A DNA stretch of 64,000 nt from Gambelia wislizenii (GCA_030847615.1 JAUMIR010000004.1:232418501-232482500); one strand, 5' to 3'. Positions 11,280 to 22,973 are shown, counted from the first letter of the stretch. Numbers and translations are program-made. The notes: generated by a model from the sequence alone, not told the origin.

Positions 11280-12075
11280 GACCATGGGATCACATCCAGT
11301 ATTTCCCTAGATTTACTGAAATCAGCTTTCTTAAAGTCTAGAATGCGTGTCCAACTACACTTGGCTTCCTCTTTCCACTGTATAAAATTCCAGGAGAGCA
11401 TGGTCACTGCCACCTAAGAATTTAGCCACTTCTACCCCATTAACAAGGTCATCACTGTTGGTTAGGATCTGGTCTAAAATAACTGATCCCCTCATTACCT
11501 CTTCCATCTTCTGGACAATAAAATTGTCTGCAAGGAAGTGAGGAATTTTTTGCAACTTATCTTCTTGGCAGAGTTTGACTTCCAAGAAATGACAGGATAA
11601 TTGTTATCTCCTATTAATACTACTGTATATCTCTCTTTTCTGAATGTTTGGTCTTCTGTTCCAGGAAAGCCTCATCCAAATCCTCCGTGTGGCTTGGAGG
11701 TCTGTAGCAGACCCCCACAATGACATTCCTATTGTTTCTCTCGCCCTTAAATTTTACCCAGATGCTCTCCACATGGCTTCCAGGATTTAAGTCCTGTATC
11801 TCTTCACAGGTGTAAACATCCTTGACATATAATCCTGTTCTTCCTCCTTTCCTGTTTGGTCTATTTCTCTGAAATAGATTATGCCCCTCTATTACTACAT
11901 TCTGATTATGAAACTTATCTCACCAAGTTTCATTGATGCCTATTATATCATATTTGCTCTGCTGTGTTAAGAGTTCCAGTTCATCTTGTTTATTTCCCAT
12001 GCTCTATGCATTAGTGTAGAGACATCTAAGACCATGGATCAATCCCCCTAGCAATTTTTTTCTTCCCACAATTGG
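11280..12075 (-). pseudogene. CR1 LINE ORF2 fragment, endonuclease domain, broken
   Basis: Translating the - strand from about 12,070 towards 11,355 gives a recognisable CR1 endonuclease with stops. It starts LRCLYTNA, then MGNKQDELELL, GRTGLYVKDVYTCEEI, VGVCYRPPS, and ends DQILTNSDDLVN and LGGSDHALLEF. The last piece corresponds to the SDH active site. No RT domain follows. It lies head-to-head with the CR1 3' end at 11,069-11,246, but the order does not fit a single twin-primed insertion. Confidence 0.8.
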
Positions 12076-12827
12076 ATTCTTGTACTATTCATATAATTAT
12101 AGTCACAAACACTCTTTTGCTGTGCTGATGTCATTTATTAGTAGTTATAAATTACAACTCACTATGCTGCTGATGGGCCAGATGAACCTGGAAGGTTTTT
12201 AGGGAAGTCCAGGCCTCAGTTCTTTCCTCTGTACTTCCCACCCCATTCTCAGCATTGCCTGGACTTCCCCTGGCTAGTTGCCACTTGCTGCCATGCCTCC
12301 CAAGGCTTTACATGAGCTGTGCCAACAGCCTTCTATGCTGTGCCCACGGGTGACATCATAGATGGCGCTGAGCCCAGGAGCAACTCCAGGCTCCCAGCTG
12401 CAGTGCAATGAACAAACAGGGTGGTACCCTCAGTAAGGACCTCCCTTCCATTGGGGAAGGCAACTTTAAAAGGAGAAAAAGAGCTCTTTCGAAAGAGCCA
12501 CTGCCAAAATGTGACCCTAGCATTACTGGTCAATGCTCTTCTCTGTAAATCCCCTAATCTGTCCTGGAGATTAATGTTTTAAATTATGGGTTCATTAATG
12601 ATAACTCAACAAATTAAATAACTTTAATGATTAGTCTTGATGATAATGATTTAATTTCCCATTTTCTAACTGCTAACATTATTGAATTAATTTTCAAGCC
12701 TAACCTTATAAGCCCTGGGAATGAGAGTGCAGGATCTCCCTTTCATGTGTAAACATAGAAAACATACTGGATGCTTCATTTGAATTTCTTTGCAAAGTAG
12801 CTTTATTTTAATTGGTAAATTACAAAT
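12076..12827. other. Probable CARMIL1 intron
   Basis: No gene or recognised repeat. A perfect 13-bp inverted pair (GGGAAGTCCAGGC at 12,202 and its complement at 12,257) brackets a 42-nt spacer. This could be an old MITE core or chance. Confidence 0.4.
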
Positions 12828-13606
12828 GAGCCAGCATGGTGCAGTGGTTTTGAGTATTGGACTCTGGAGACCTGGATTTGAATTCCCACTCAGCCATGGA
12901 GACTGACTGGGTGACCTTGGGCAGGTCACAGGACTTTATCAGACGAGCCTCTAAAAACATTTCTTTGCCAGCATATTTTAAACCATTAGTATCCTAGCAA
13001 AAGAACACTTTTAATTAGATGTTGGTGTAATATCATGAAAAAGCACCCAGTAATTTCATGTTAGCTGGGGCGCATGATCTCAGCGGTTCTCGCGAGAAGA
13101 CGGAAGCAAGTTTAAAAGTCAAAAAACAGCTAAAATAAAAAACAAAAGAGCACAGAAGCACTGAAAAACACTTTAAAACTTCCAAGTAAACTGGGAAAGT
13201 TCATAAAAAGAGTGTCCCGTACCTACTTTTCGTGTTCTCTCCCTGAAGTGTTCTGGCGGGGACTGCCATTGATGCTGGAATCATACCAGCAGAATGGGGT
13301 GTGGTTTCACATGCAGGCAATTCTGCCAGAAAAATGCCACAGCCAATCTGTTAATGACTTGGTCTGTCAATAAAAAAGAACGCCTTATTAACATCACATA
13401 ATCGCAAAAGAACGATGTCATGCAAAATGGGCACCATTTCACATTTATGTGGCTTTGTTATGATGGCATATTTGCCAAGTCTGAAGTCCAGTCTCTCTGC
13501 CTCAGGGGAAGGTGGTGTCAAATCCCCTCTGACCAAATCTTGCCAAGAAAACCCCTTAGGGTTGCCATAAGTCAGAAATGACTTGATGGTGCACAACGAC
13601 AACAAA
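12828..13606 (+). mobile_element. tRNA-derived SINE split by a later insertion
   Basis: The head (12,828-12,930) has the tRNA-like box A/box B region ('gtgcagtggttttgagtatt', 'ggatttgaattcc') and the 'gaccttgggcaggtcac' body. The body resumes at 13,490 ('tctctctgcctcagg') and ends in 'cttgatggtgcacaac' plus CAA repeats at about 13,606. The interruption falls where intact copies in this window read straight through 'gtcacactctctcagcctc'. Confidence 0.8.
12931..13489. mobile_element. 559-bp DNA-transposon-like insertion with GGACTT..CAGAC ends
   Basis: This segment exactly fills the gap in the SINE. Its left end reads GGACTTTATCAGACGAGCC. The complement of its right end reads GGACTTCAGACTTGGC. 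These ends resemble the termini of the foldback family at 30.8, 59.3, 59.8, 60.5 and 62.7 kb. The interior is not a full palindrome and has no coding capacity. The flanking triplets (ACA, AGT) do not match well, so the target duplication is unproven. Confidence 0.55.
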
Positions 13607-13647
13607 CCGCAAACTCTCAATATTTTCTTGGGTCATATTTTTTTCAG

Positions 13648-13881
13648 CATCAAAACTTCACCAGTCATCTCCAGAGAACCGCTTTGCCCTTAATAAAGGT
13701 GACACCAGCACAGCTCCATCAGAAAAAATTACAAAAACAGAACCAAAGACAGAGAGTGGGGCAAGAATGCGAAGTTCTTCCAGTACATCTACCAGTCCAA
13801 AGCCTCCCCTTCAGTCAACAAAGCCAAGCCTTGCAGGAAGACCAACAGTTCCTCAGAAGCCACGATCTGCCTCTCGGACTG
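13648..13881 (+). CDS. CARMIL1: CARMIL1 third-from-last coding exon (Pro/Ser-rich tail)
   Basis: CARMIL1 (LRRC16A) binds and inhibits actin capping protein at the leading edge; its C-terminal tail is disordered and proline-rich. The exon runs from a ttttcag acceptor (13,641-13,647) to the GTGAGG donor at 13,882. It opens with two bases completing a codon and then encodes 77 residues plus one base. The peptide is Ser/Thr/Pro/Lys-rich (KGDTSTAPSE, SSSSTSTSPKPPLQST, RPTVPQKPRSASRT) with a PxxPxK SH3-type motif in PTVPQK. The assignment comes from the join with the next two exons, whose peptide matches my memory of the vertebrate CARMIL1 C terminus, and from SCGN lying next door. Exons further 5' (LRR and capping-protein-binding regions) are not in the window. 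Confidence 0.88.
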
Positions 13882-15030
13882 GTGAGGAACCTTTTAATAA
13901 CTACTATGCTAGTATTCTCACAGTGGCTTATGACTGGGGAAAAAGTCAGTTGTTAAATCATGAATACAATTAAAAAAAATAAAGATGCTTTTGTTCAGTG
14001 TTATGTTCCTCTCTACAAATCCTAAGTAATCTCTTGAATGCTAGAAATTGGATTTTAATGGTAAATTATGAGACCAAGAGTGATTCCCCTAAACAATGAA
14101 GTATTTTATATTAATTAGTAACTTTTTCATTGTAATACTGTGTAAAGGTCCCTAGGATCATTAACATTTTCTTTTGTCTGATTGTATAAATCATTTTCCT
14201 TAATTTCTCAATATGGAAATATGAATATAGATTATTAAAACTTGCTAAGGCTTCATTAGAAATTATCCAACACCCAATTGGCAAGTGAGGTTAAAAAACC
14301 CAGAAGAATGCTGAAAAAACTCCCAAAACTTTAGTGTCAATCACATCTGTTCTGGCCTTTAATTGTATTGATGATATGTGATGTTCATTGTTATGCACAA
14401 AGAGTTACCCTTATCAGTTTATTGTACTCAAAAGAGGAAGGCACACAGTTGGACTTTACTGTCTAATATCTTTGCTCTATCTGCCCAGCTCCCTGGCTAT
14501 ATAGATAGGCTGCTCCCACTTCTCCCCCAAACTAGACTCTGTCCACTGGAAGACTGTGTTGGGAAGAAGTTGTACATTGAAAGATTTCAGTGATCCTATT
14601 TGGGTCGCATGTGTTTGCCTGTGGGTGTGTAAAGAGAGAGAGAATGAGTGTTTCCATTCATATCACATATTATAGCTGTTAAAAATATTTGATTGTACAT
14701 GTATACCTCAGTTAACAAAGTAGGTGTGTTCTGGACATTACTTCTTTAACACAAAATTTGATACCAGAGGTACAAATAACATGGAAAGAATTAGGGTAGA
14801 GTCCTATACACCAAAAAAGAAGAGCCATGCAGCATGTTTCAGGAAACTTTTTATTCAAAACTAACAATCTACATGTGTCAAATAAACAACCAGGTGATGT
14901 AAGCCTTGCATAAGTAAACACTAACATTTTTAATCTTTTATAGACCACCTGAAGGCTTCTTCCAAAATGCAAGGATGCCTGCCTTGCCTTCTCCCCCCCC
15001 CCCACCTTTTATTATGTACCATTTCACTGT
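13882..15030. other. CARMIL1 intron, nothing recognised
   Basis: No repeat could be named except a C-run (about 14,992-15,004). Confidence 0.6.
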
Positions 15031-15125
15031 AAAACTACCTCTGGGTATTCCTTGCCTGAGAAAACTATGAAATTCATGGGGTCACCATAAGTCAGCAGGC
15101 AACTTGAAGGTGCATACATACATTT
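15031..15125 (+). mobile_element. 5S-SINE 3' half fragment
   Basis: The string 'acctctgggtattccttgcc' through 'gaaattcatggggtcaccat' to 'cttgaaggtgcatacatac' matches the 3' half of the complete 5S-derived SINE at 28,334-28,562. The 5S-like head is absent here. Confidence 0.7.
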
Positions 15126-15598
15126 CACTGTAGCAATCTAAATGAGTACATTTCTCTGAGGCTTCTCTTGAGGGACTCAGGTTGAGTCAATGAAAACATG
15201 AACACAAAGGGTCAGCCTTTGCCCTACTGATTTGGGAGGGGTTTGGGGAATCCCCTACAGCTACTTCCTGTCTCTCTTTCTCTCCATGGGTAGAGTTAAC
15301 CTGTTCTATGCTGTAAATTATGTTTTAGTTCCAGTAAACCTTTGTTAGCAATCTAAAGAGTTGGTCTCCTGTCTGATCTATCACTACAGACAGGGAGCTG
15401 ATTTATCACTACAGTTGCAAGCCTGGTGGGTGGCCTGGTGCCACTGGCAGGCTTTTGTCTTCCTCAGAGTGGGAACAGGGGGAAGGAGTCCATACTCTGT
15501 ATGCTCTCATACAAAGCTAATTGATTATATATGTGTGTTTCCTGGAAAATGGACAGCTGGAGATTACATTTTTCTGTGTTCATCTGGTGTTTCCACAG
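15126..15598. other. CARMIL1 intron
   Basis: No feature recognised. The frame over 15,361-15,804 is intron joined by chance to the real exon. Confidence 0.5.
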
Positions 15599-15739
15599 AG
15601 GATGTTCCAGAGTCTCCATCTGGTCCAGGTTCTCCTAAAATCGCTCTGCTTCCACCTTTGTTAAAGAGGGTTCCTTCCGATAAAGAAAGAGATGGTCAGA
15701 GCAGCCCTCAGACTGCTATCCGATCTCTTTCACAAGAAG
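15599..15739 (+). CDS. CARMIL1: CARMIL1 penultimate coding exon
   Basis: Bounded by the acceptor ggtgtttccacag (to 15,598) and the donor GTAAGA at 15,740. Joined in phase to the exon at 13,648 (G + AG gives Glu), it reads EDVPESPSGPGSPKIALLPP, then LLKRVPSDKERDGQSSPQ and RSLSQEG. This phase-compatible peptide, with its SPSGPGSPK and KERDGQSSPQ blocks, is characteristic of the CARMIL1 C-terminal region as I recall it. The exon is 141 nt and leaves one base (G) for the next codon. Confidence 0.92.
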
Positions 15740-15913
15740 GTAAGAGTATGGATGTTTTTCATTTATACCTTTTTTTCTGGCCTATGTTAGGTACCAAAGT
15801 ATAGATTTGGCCAATATTCTCAAGTATTGGAAACCAACCATTTACCATCTGCATGGCTGTGATTATGACAAACATTATGACTATAGTCAAAGAGTTGTCA
15901 TAGTCATGAATAT

Positions 15914-16122
15914 TTTGTTGTTACGTGCCTTCAAGTCAAGTCTGACTCATGACAACCTTATCATAGGCTTTTCTTGGCAAGATTTATTCAAGATAAGAAG
16001 TTTGCCTTTGCCTTTCTCTTAGGGTGAGAGTGAGCCTTGCCTAACTGGGTTTCCATAGCCAAGCAGGGATTAGAACCCTGGTTGTTGTAGTCCAACACTC
16101 AAACCACTACACCGTGCTTGTT
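15914..16122 (-). mobile_element. tRNA-derived SINE (antisense)
   Basis: On the - strand it has the tRNA-like head (gtagtggtttgagtgttgga), the body with 'aaacccagttaggcaaggct', and the tail 'gacttgaaggcacgtaacaa'. It lies 175 bp into the last CARMIL1 intron, opposite to the gene. Confidence 0.85.
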
Positions 16123-18390
16123 CTAATCATGAATATATTTACTTATATTTTGCATTCTAATTCCCTACACACACATTCTCTTAATCTAATTTTGTATCTT
16201 CTCCCATAGGGGGTATTTCAATTCTTAGTTCATGATACTGATCACCTCTCCCATTATCCATCCATGTTCAGCTGCAGCTTCTATCGTCCATTTCCTTCTT
16301 ACTCACAGAGCCAGCCATGAGGATGGTTTTTAAAATGCATCTTTGCATTTAATATGTAGGGGTTTTTCCCCTAAAAAATGCAGACAGTATCAGCTGGAAG
16401 GATTGATTTAATTATTAGATCCCAGCAGTTATGGAGTGTGGATTTAATCTTTTCTTTCCTTGCTGTAGTCCTGAGGACAATCCTTCTTCTGAACTGCTGT
16501 TTCCTTTGGTGTAAATTACCAGCTTCACAGGATATATTTTCCTCAGGACTTTAACAGTGGAAGAAAGAGTTAGTATGTTTCTTCCCACCTGCTGGGATGC
16601 TGGTAATGATCAGATGCCCTATCTATCTAATGTCATATTTACATGAATTTGTTTATTTATTTATTTATTTCACTTATCACATGCCTACTCCAATCATTAT
16701 TGCCTTTGGTAGTTGCCATAAATGGGATCTGAACACCAGTAAAAACCACCTACCCTGCTGGCCGGAAAGCAAAATGCTGGAGAGAGAGCAAGTAAAACCA
16801 CATGGTCCAGTCAAACACATCAAATAAAGAGATTGCATTGGGTTTTTCAATCCAATGAGCTTGATGGAATTTTCCCATGCCCCTTCGCTTGCAATCACCT
16901 AATACATCCCCGTGTGTTTGGTGAAGTTCTTGGATCCACGTGGGTGATCTCTACACTCTTCCCTTCTCCGGGCAGAGAATCACCAGCCAGAACACACATC
17001 CTTAACAGTGATTGTCACCTCTGCAGCTTTCTCTTTCCTGGAGCTCTGTGAAGGGACCTCAGGCTGCCATTACTGTCACCCAGAAGTCCCAATTTTACCT
17101 GTCTTTTCAAAGAGGTGCACTTAGAAAATTAATTACAGTACAGTATTTACAACTTAAGCCTTAACTTCATTACATCATATCTGAATCCTTTATATAACTT
17201 GATAGGTATTTTTATTCAATCCTTTCCTGTCCCAGATTTATGATTAAGGAACAATAGCCCAGTAATTCTGGTCAACTATTCTCTGTTTCCTGAAATGTTT
17301 AATTTTATCTAAAGGATACCAAATAAGCTGTTTTCATTATTTAATTTACATATGTGTTTTCAAAATTTTACAGTTGTTCTGATTCTCAAAGCCTGAGCCT
17401 GCAATCTTACCTGCACTTACCAATGAGTAAGCCCTAGTGCATACAGTGGGATTTAGTTTTGAGTTAACATGCTGCACATGTGTTTATGCTTTTTTCAGTT
17501 TGCTTCTGCATATAACTGAAGTTTGTCACACCTTTCCATTTCATTTGATTTAAGTGTTTGCACATCATTTACTGCCTCAGTTTTCAAATTGTATTCTGCA
17601 TGTCTGTGTGAGTGTGTGAAAATTTTACTGCTTTGAGTTTTAGTGTGTCCCATTACTATAAGCTGCTGATTAGTTTATCAAGAAAATGCCACCATATGAT
17701 AATCCATCACATTCATTGTTAGATTGATCTATTCACATATCTGTTCTCAGAAAGCTTAAATTGATATGAGACTCTGAAAGATCATATGGTGTACCTAACA
17801 AATGCAATCACACACAGCTGATGGTAAATTAACTTCCTCAGTGTACAAGATTTAGAGAAAGATCTCAAAACCAGGGAAATAACATTGCCTTCAAACTTAC
17901 TCCAGCAAGCAGAATGCTGGCCTTCAGTAGATAATAAATGAATAATGGGGTTTTTTTTTATATTGCAGTTTCAAAACTATCTGAAAGATTAATGTTCTAA
18001 GAGTCTGTTTAATGTAGTTGTGTTTATTGCTTGCCCCCTCCCGAAAGCAAGGTTCAGATAACTTATTTGAAAAGCTTGTTTTACATCCGAGTAAAATAGA
18101 ACATTTCTCTTCTAGCTTGCCTTCCTCACTCCATAGAGACAAGTGTTCTAACAGTGTCTGAAAGATGTTTTGACTTAGTACCAAACCAGCCAAAGGGAAG
18201 GGATTTGGGCTGAAGTGACTGGAATTGCCTGTTTAAAAATGTTTTGTGCCTGAAAGGTGTACACATAGATTATTGTCAACAAGCTAGTTTCAGTTCATCT
18301 TAGAAATGGCAACATATACATGTTAGCCTAAGGAGCTCAAGGAGAACCTGTTAATGCTGCCTAACAAAACAAGAATATACTCCTCTGAAA
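16123..18390. other. CARMIL1 last intron, mostly unremarkable
   Basis: Contains a (TTTA)n run at about 16,648-16,672. No exon or named repeat was recognised in the rest. Confidence 0.55.
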
Positions 18391-18566
18391 GAGCCAGCAT
18401 GGCATAGTGGTTTGAGTGTTGGACTATGACTCTGGAGACCAGGCTTTCAGCCATGGAAACCCACTCGGTAACCTTGGGCAAGTCGCACACTCTCAGCCTC
18501 AGAAGACCCCATGATAGGGTTGCCATGAGTCAGAAGTGACTTGAAGGCATCCAGCAACAACAACAT
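18391..18566 (+). mobile_element. tRNA-derived SINE
   Basis: Starts gagccagcatggcatagtgg (box A region), has 'gactctggagaccaggct', 'aaccttgggcaagtcgcac' and 'gttgccatgagtcagaagtg', and ends with 'cttgaaggcatccagcaac' and CAA repeats. It is the same family as the copies at 12.8, 15.9, 30.5, 42.3, 44.1, 53.7 and 58.1 kb. Confidence 0.88.
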
Positions 18567-19267
18567 GTATCTGAAGTGATTTCAGAGAGATTATAGCATA
18601 CCTCTAACTGTGTAGATTGAAGCCACACATATTCATGTTTTTCTCAGTTTGCTTTGCATATATGGAAGGGTGGCTCATCTTTCCATTTTGTTTGATTTAA
18701 AGATTTGATGTTTTGCATGGTTGTATGCAATGGCTTGCATGCTTTCACTAAAACAAGTATGCTTTTTAAAAGGTTCTGCCATATCTATTTTAAATCTATC
18801 AATTTTGCTAGACCATAATCAAGTTGCTGCAGAGAGCGTAGGTGTTAATATCTAACAATTATACATTTTTGAATGGGTGGGCCACTAACAAATTCCTGTT
18901 AGCTTTCCTAAATGTGACTGTGTTATAAGAGGTATATCTTCTCGGCAGTGGGTAGGAGGGCATTCAGCTGTTCTTCAAAATACCCTGACTCTGCAGAGCA
19001 TTTGGTAGTGTTAACTAGAATTGACTCCTGTGGAAATGATTACCCAACTTCACCAAATCCAATCCTGTGTTGAAGCTGGGTATCATAGTATGATACCTAA
19101 CTGACTCAAGACCGTGCTAGAAGGGATCCAGCTCCAGGAATACAGCTATGTAGAGAGTTAACTGGACATGATACAATTCTTAGAACATCTTGGGATGTAA
19201 CTGGATGTACAGCAATTCTAAATGTTTCTGTCAAAGAAGCGGTAGCAAGAGCTGGACTGGTTGGAAG

Positions 19268-19545
19268 GGAGCCCTGGTGACGCAGTGGTTAAATGCCAGT
19301 ACTGCAAGTCACCACGTTGCAAGTTCGATTCCAGCGGGCTTCAAGGTTCACTCAGCCTTCCATCCTTTTGTAGGTCGATAAAATGAGGACCCGGCTTGTG
19401 GGGGCAATTAGCTAACACACATTGGAAGCTGCTTCTTGCAGTGTAGATATGTAAATTGCTATTGCTTAAAACAATTTGTAAGCCGCTCTGATAGCCTTGT
19501 GGCTGAAGAGCAGGGTATAAATAACTAAATAAAAAATAAAAAAAA
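19268..19545 (+). mobile_element. Second tRNA-derived SINE family, with LINE-like tail
   Basis: The head 'gagccctggtgacgcagtgg' with box B 'caagttcgattccagcgg' is a different tRNA-derived family from the common one. Its body has 'aggtcgataaaatgaggacc'. The 3' end 'gtaagccgctctgatagcct ... gggtataaata' followed by an A-rich tail is the kind of end recruited from a partner LINE. Confidence 0.85.
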
Positions 19546-21359
19546 ATATGGTCACAGATGGCTTCCACACCAGACATCTCCAATGGTTCCAGTGCTTTCA
19601 GAAGAAGATAGCTAAAAAAGGAGAGCACCGAATCCTCCTAGTCATCTCCAGACTGAATGACTGGTTGATCTGGACAAAGGTGGTTGGCAAGAAATACCAG
19701 CCTAGCCATGCCCATTTCTGTTCATCATGGGCATCAGTCAATAACTACAGAATGCTTTACAAAGAATAAAAGACTGGATGGTTTAGTTTCAGAATTGGTC
19801 TTTAACATTATATGCATTTTATTATATTGCTTCATCGTTTTGAACTGCCCCTCAAAATGCCATTTCCCCCTAAGCTTGCAACAAATTTAACTCTTGATTT
19901 ACTCACACATTCCTTTTGAGGCTAAAACAGACCATGAACGATAGTTCTAACGTGCAAATATTCATTGTAGAAAAAAGGGAGAAGTTCATATGTACCTTAC
20001 AATGTAGGAATTTCAATGAATGGGGAAAATGCAACTGACATAGAAGTTACTTTTCTAATCAGTTTCTCAGTTTTCATATAATATAAGCTTTTCTGATCCC
20101 TGCAGTTTTCTGTGATGAACAGAACTGCCAACAAAATAATTCATTCGTGTTGTTTGATATTTTACCTATTCAGTGTTTTTATAAATGGATCTTATTACCT
20201 AATTGCAATGAATTGCAAATAAACAGTCAAACTTTGAAATCTAATTTTTCATTTTTCATTCTCTCCTTTCCATTGTTTCCCTTCAAACTTCTAAACTTTA
20301 ATTTAGCTTTCCAGTTAATATGTTCTCATTAATAATAATAACAGAGTAGAGTTCTCTTTTTGGTAGACACTGAAACTGGAAGCAAGCAGATGTCTGCAGC
20401 TGCTAAATATGGAGGAATTTCTTCTGTGGTTTTGTTGATAATACACTTCATTGTCTAGGAGAGCCACTGGAACTTTAAGAAAAGCAAGAGCAATTGCAAT
20501 TATTATCTTAGGGGAAATTGCTGGTTGTGCTTCATGTAGTTGTTGATTTGTGCAGTCCACATAACTTACATTCTTTCTGTGGGCAATAAGTGGTAATTAT
20601 TTTGCTCTAAATGGCCATGGCAAAGGCTCCAATTCATACTTTTGGCCTTTTGTCCATAACAAAATGAGTTTTGCAGTATGTGCATCATAATAGGATGATG
20701 GTGACGATGACAACGATGGTGGTGGTAGTGGTAGTGATGATGATACCAGTCCATTTATGCTGGTGGAGCATCATTTGTCTATACAGCTGTAATGACTAGA
20801 TATTAACTTAGATACTGAATAAGCTTACTGTTAGAAAAGAACTGCATGGCTGATTTTTAGTTAATTAAAAAAGCTGCCAATGTCCGCTCTTTATCAAGTT
20901 TTTATACTTATATTAATTACTTTATTTAAAAGGTTGCTCTTCTGTTTACAATATTAAAAACCCTGTTTATGTGGCCTGTTTAATTTAAAATAGCATTTTT
21001 CCACCCACTTATGTTGGCTTCAAGTTGGATTCCCTCCCCGCCCCCACTACAAACACAAAAACACAAATGAAACAATAGTTATTTAGCCACAGGCAAGCTA
21101 CACATGGATTCCTTTCTAAGTCGAGAACTACATGACCAAAAGATATAGGAGAATACGGTAGTTTCTATTGCTGGACTAGGATGACATATGTATCACCCAA
21201 CACAATGTATGTGTCCATCATCTCAACAAGATGGGTACCACTCTACAAACAAAGTGATAGTTGATGTAAGAACTGGCTGTGCAAACTATGAAGAGTCTAT
21301 TGCTGTATATGAGACCCTTTTGCTCTAGAAGAGCAGCTTGCTGTGTTAATCAGAATGCA
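19546..21359. other. CARMIL1 last intron
   Basis: Mostly unrecognised. It holds the GAT/GGT microsatellite listed separately. No exon was found. Confidence 0.5.
20690..20745. repeat. Imperfect (GATGGT)n microsatellite
   Basis: Runs of gatgatggtgacgatgacaa, ggtggtggtagtggtag and gatgatgata are visible. The His-rich frame on the - strand is a translation of this repeat. Confidence 0.85.
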
Positions 21360-21490
21360 GAATGCTATAAGATACACAGAATCCAAAATCCACAAAAGAG
21401 TGATACCTTTATTGGCCAGCCAAAATGCACAAAATACATCATGCAAGCTTTCGATGCTTCACTGGCTTCTTCATCAGACAAAGATGTTAA
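21360..21490 (-). mobile_element. Penelope/retrozyme-type repeat with hammerhead-like core (degenerate)
   Basis: The - strand reads CTGATGA (21,471-21,477), then a stem-II-like GAAGCC...GCATC, then GAAA (21,449-21,452) and GCTTGCATGATG. CUGAUGA, a hairpin, GAAA and an AGCU stem III make up the hammerhead ribozyme core. Penelope-like and related reptile repeats carry such minimal ribozymes. Here stem II and stem I pair poorly, so this copy is probably dead. It ends about 325 bp before the last CARMIL1 exon. Confidence 0.5.
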
Positions 21491-21814
21491 AAATCCTACA
21501 GGAGAAGAAGGGTGACAATGTTAAAGTTACAAGCCTGTTATTTCTATAGTCAGTTAAGATGGTCTAGAGTGATATCAGCGCAGGCAGAGGCCACTCCCCT
21601 TCTTGGCCATGTGGGGACCAGGATCAAAGGGCAATAGAAGACAGGTAATAAAATTTCAAACCCATTAGCAACAAATACACAGAATTCTTAAGCTGATATT
21701 CAAGGGGGGAAATGGAGTAGAGCAATAGATCTGCCTGTCTTATTCCTTATCTGCAGCAAGTGGCTGGCTGGGGGTCTTTGCCAAGTAATCTACATGTTAT
21801 GTCTTTTGATGCAG

Positions 21815-21951
21815 GTCCCAAGAGAAGCTCAGGACACCAGACTTATGAATCCCAGGAGCAGAAACACAGGTCTTTGAGTAAAGATGGCCAGCAAGGAAGC
21901 AAATCCAGTGACTCTGGAGAAGAAGCAGACAAAGAGTTTATTTTTGTTTAG
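21815..21951 (+). CDS. CARMIL1: CARMIL1 terminal coding exon
   Basis: The acceptor is 'gtcttttgatgcag', ending at 21,814. G from the previous exon plus GT gives Gly, then PKRSSGHQTYESQEQKHRSL, SKDGQQGSKSSDSGEEAD, and the C-terminal KEFIFV followed by TAG at 21,949-21,951. The SKDGxQGSKSxDSGEE and KEFIFV ending is what I recall for CARMIL1 of other vertebrates and is the strongest identifier in this gene. The tail is highly charged and disordered; it follows the capping-protein-binding and proline-rich regions. The gene therefore ends here, and its 5' part lies left of the window. Confidence 0.95.
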
Positions 21952-22890
21952 TTGGTTGGTCATGTCTTTGGCAGTGCAAAGTCTTTTCTAATAATAAGGG
22001 TACAATGATCAACTACCCTTCTTTTTCATCAGCTGTTTTTATAGAACATTTTTTAGTTTTAAAAAGAATCAATGATTGCACTGGTAATCAAATTTCAATA
22101 ATTTGGCTCTTTGGGTGTTCTTTTTAATCTGATCTCTATGGTCCTAGATATTCCCTTTCATGCCTTTGCTAAAGCCAGCAACTATTCCATGTTTTCTACT
22201 TGAATTTCTATGAAGCAGCTATAAAAAATAATGCCTTGCATTCAGGCTTCAAGCAAAGGAGGAGAGGGGGAAATGAAGCAAACGGACTGGAGATTGTCTT
22301 ACACTAACCCACACTGTACAGCAGGAAAGGTGTTGTACTGCTGAATGTAAATGTGTCAAACTTGCACGCAACTTACTTTATAAATATATTCTTGCTGAAT
22401 GCAATTGCACATTGTAATTATATCAATAGAGCACACTAATAAAAGAATTTGTATAAATAATATATATTAGATGCTTGGATATGATTTTTACATTCACCCT
22501 TGGGAGACTTTTTTCTTGTTTGTTGTACTGTATATAAAAACATAATCTCTTACATTTGTGTACTGTTCAAAAGCACAACAAAGAAAACAGAATTACTAAT
22601 ACTCTGCTGCACTTCCACATCCATAGGTTAAGTGTATGTTGTTGATTGGAATGAGAGCAATGTACATCTTATTGGTATCGGTGTTTCTAGAGGCTACCTT
22701 AGAGTCTCTCTCTGCATCCTTTCTAATTTTTAACTTGTACTTCTAAAGAAAAGTAGTTTTTTGTCTGTAAAAGCAGTTCTGCTTTCCCCCCTGCAATTTG
22801 CATATCCACAGTCATCTGCTTCCAATACAGGCTGAAGGAATTTTATTCATAATGTATATTTGTATCAATAAAAATGATTTTACAACTGGA
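21952..22890 (+). other. CARMIL1: CARMIL1 3' UTR
   Basis: AT-rich, free of recognisable repeats. AATAAA occurs at 22,438-22,443 and again at 22,867-22,872, the second followed by a T-rich stretch (aatttctaattttttaac) suiting a cleavage site near 22,890. Either signal could be used; the second fits a normal full-length 3' UTR. Confidence 0.7.
22867..22872 (+). terminator. Poly(A) signal AATAAA, likely CARMIL1 end
   Basis: Canonical hexamer with a downstream U-rich element. It is the last such signal before transposon-filled intergenic DNA. Confidence 0.6.
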
Positions 22891-22973
22891 ATAGGAATTT
22901 CTAATTTTTTAACAATATTTTCATGCTACCTTTGAATAGCTATAATTTTTTATTCAACAGCTAAGGCCTAAAT

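Noticed and set aside
11069..12075. CR1 3' end (+) next to CR1 endonuclease (-) as one twin-primed, inverted insertion
   Set aside because: In twin priming the inverted 5' part lies upstream of the 3' part and the tail is at the outer end. Here the tail end faces the inverted part, so two separate insertions are more likely.
18391..18460. tRNA gene
   Set aside because: Box A/B-like sequences are present at this and seven similar places, but all continue into the same SINE body and tail and lack a foldable intact cloverleaf.
19548..19769. 73-codon frame next to a SINE as a possible exon or processed pseudogene
   Set aside because: No splice sites, no recognisable family, and it lies in an intron between well-supported CARMIL1 exons.
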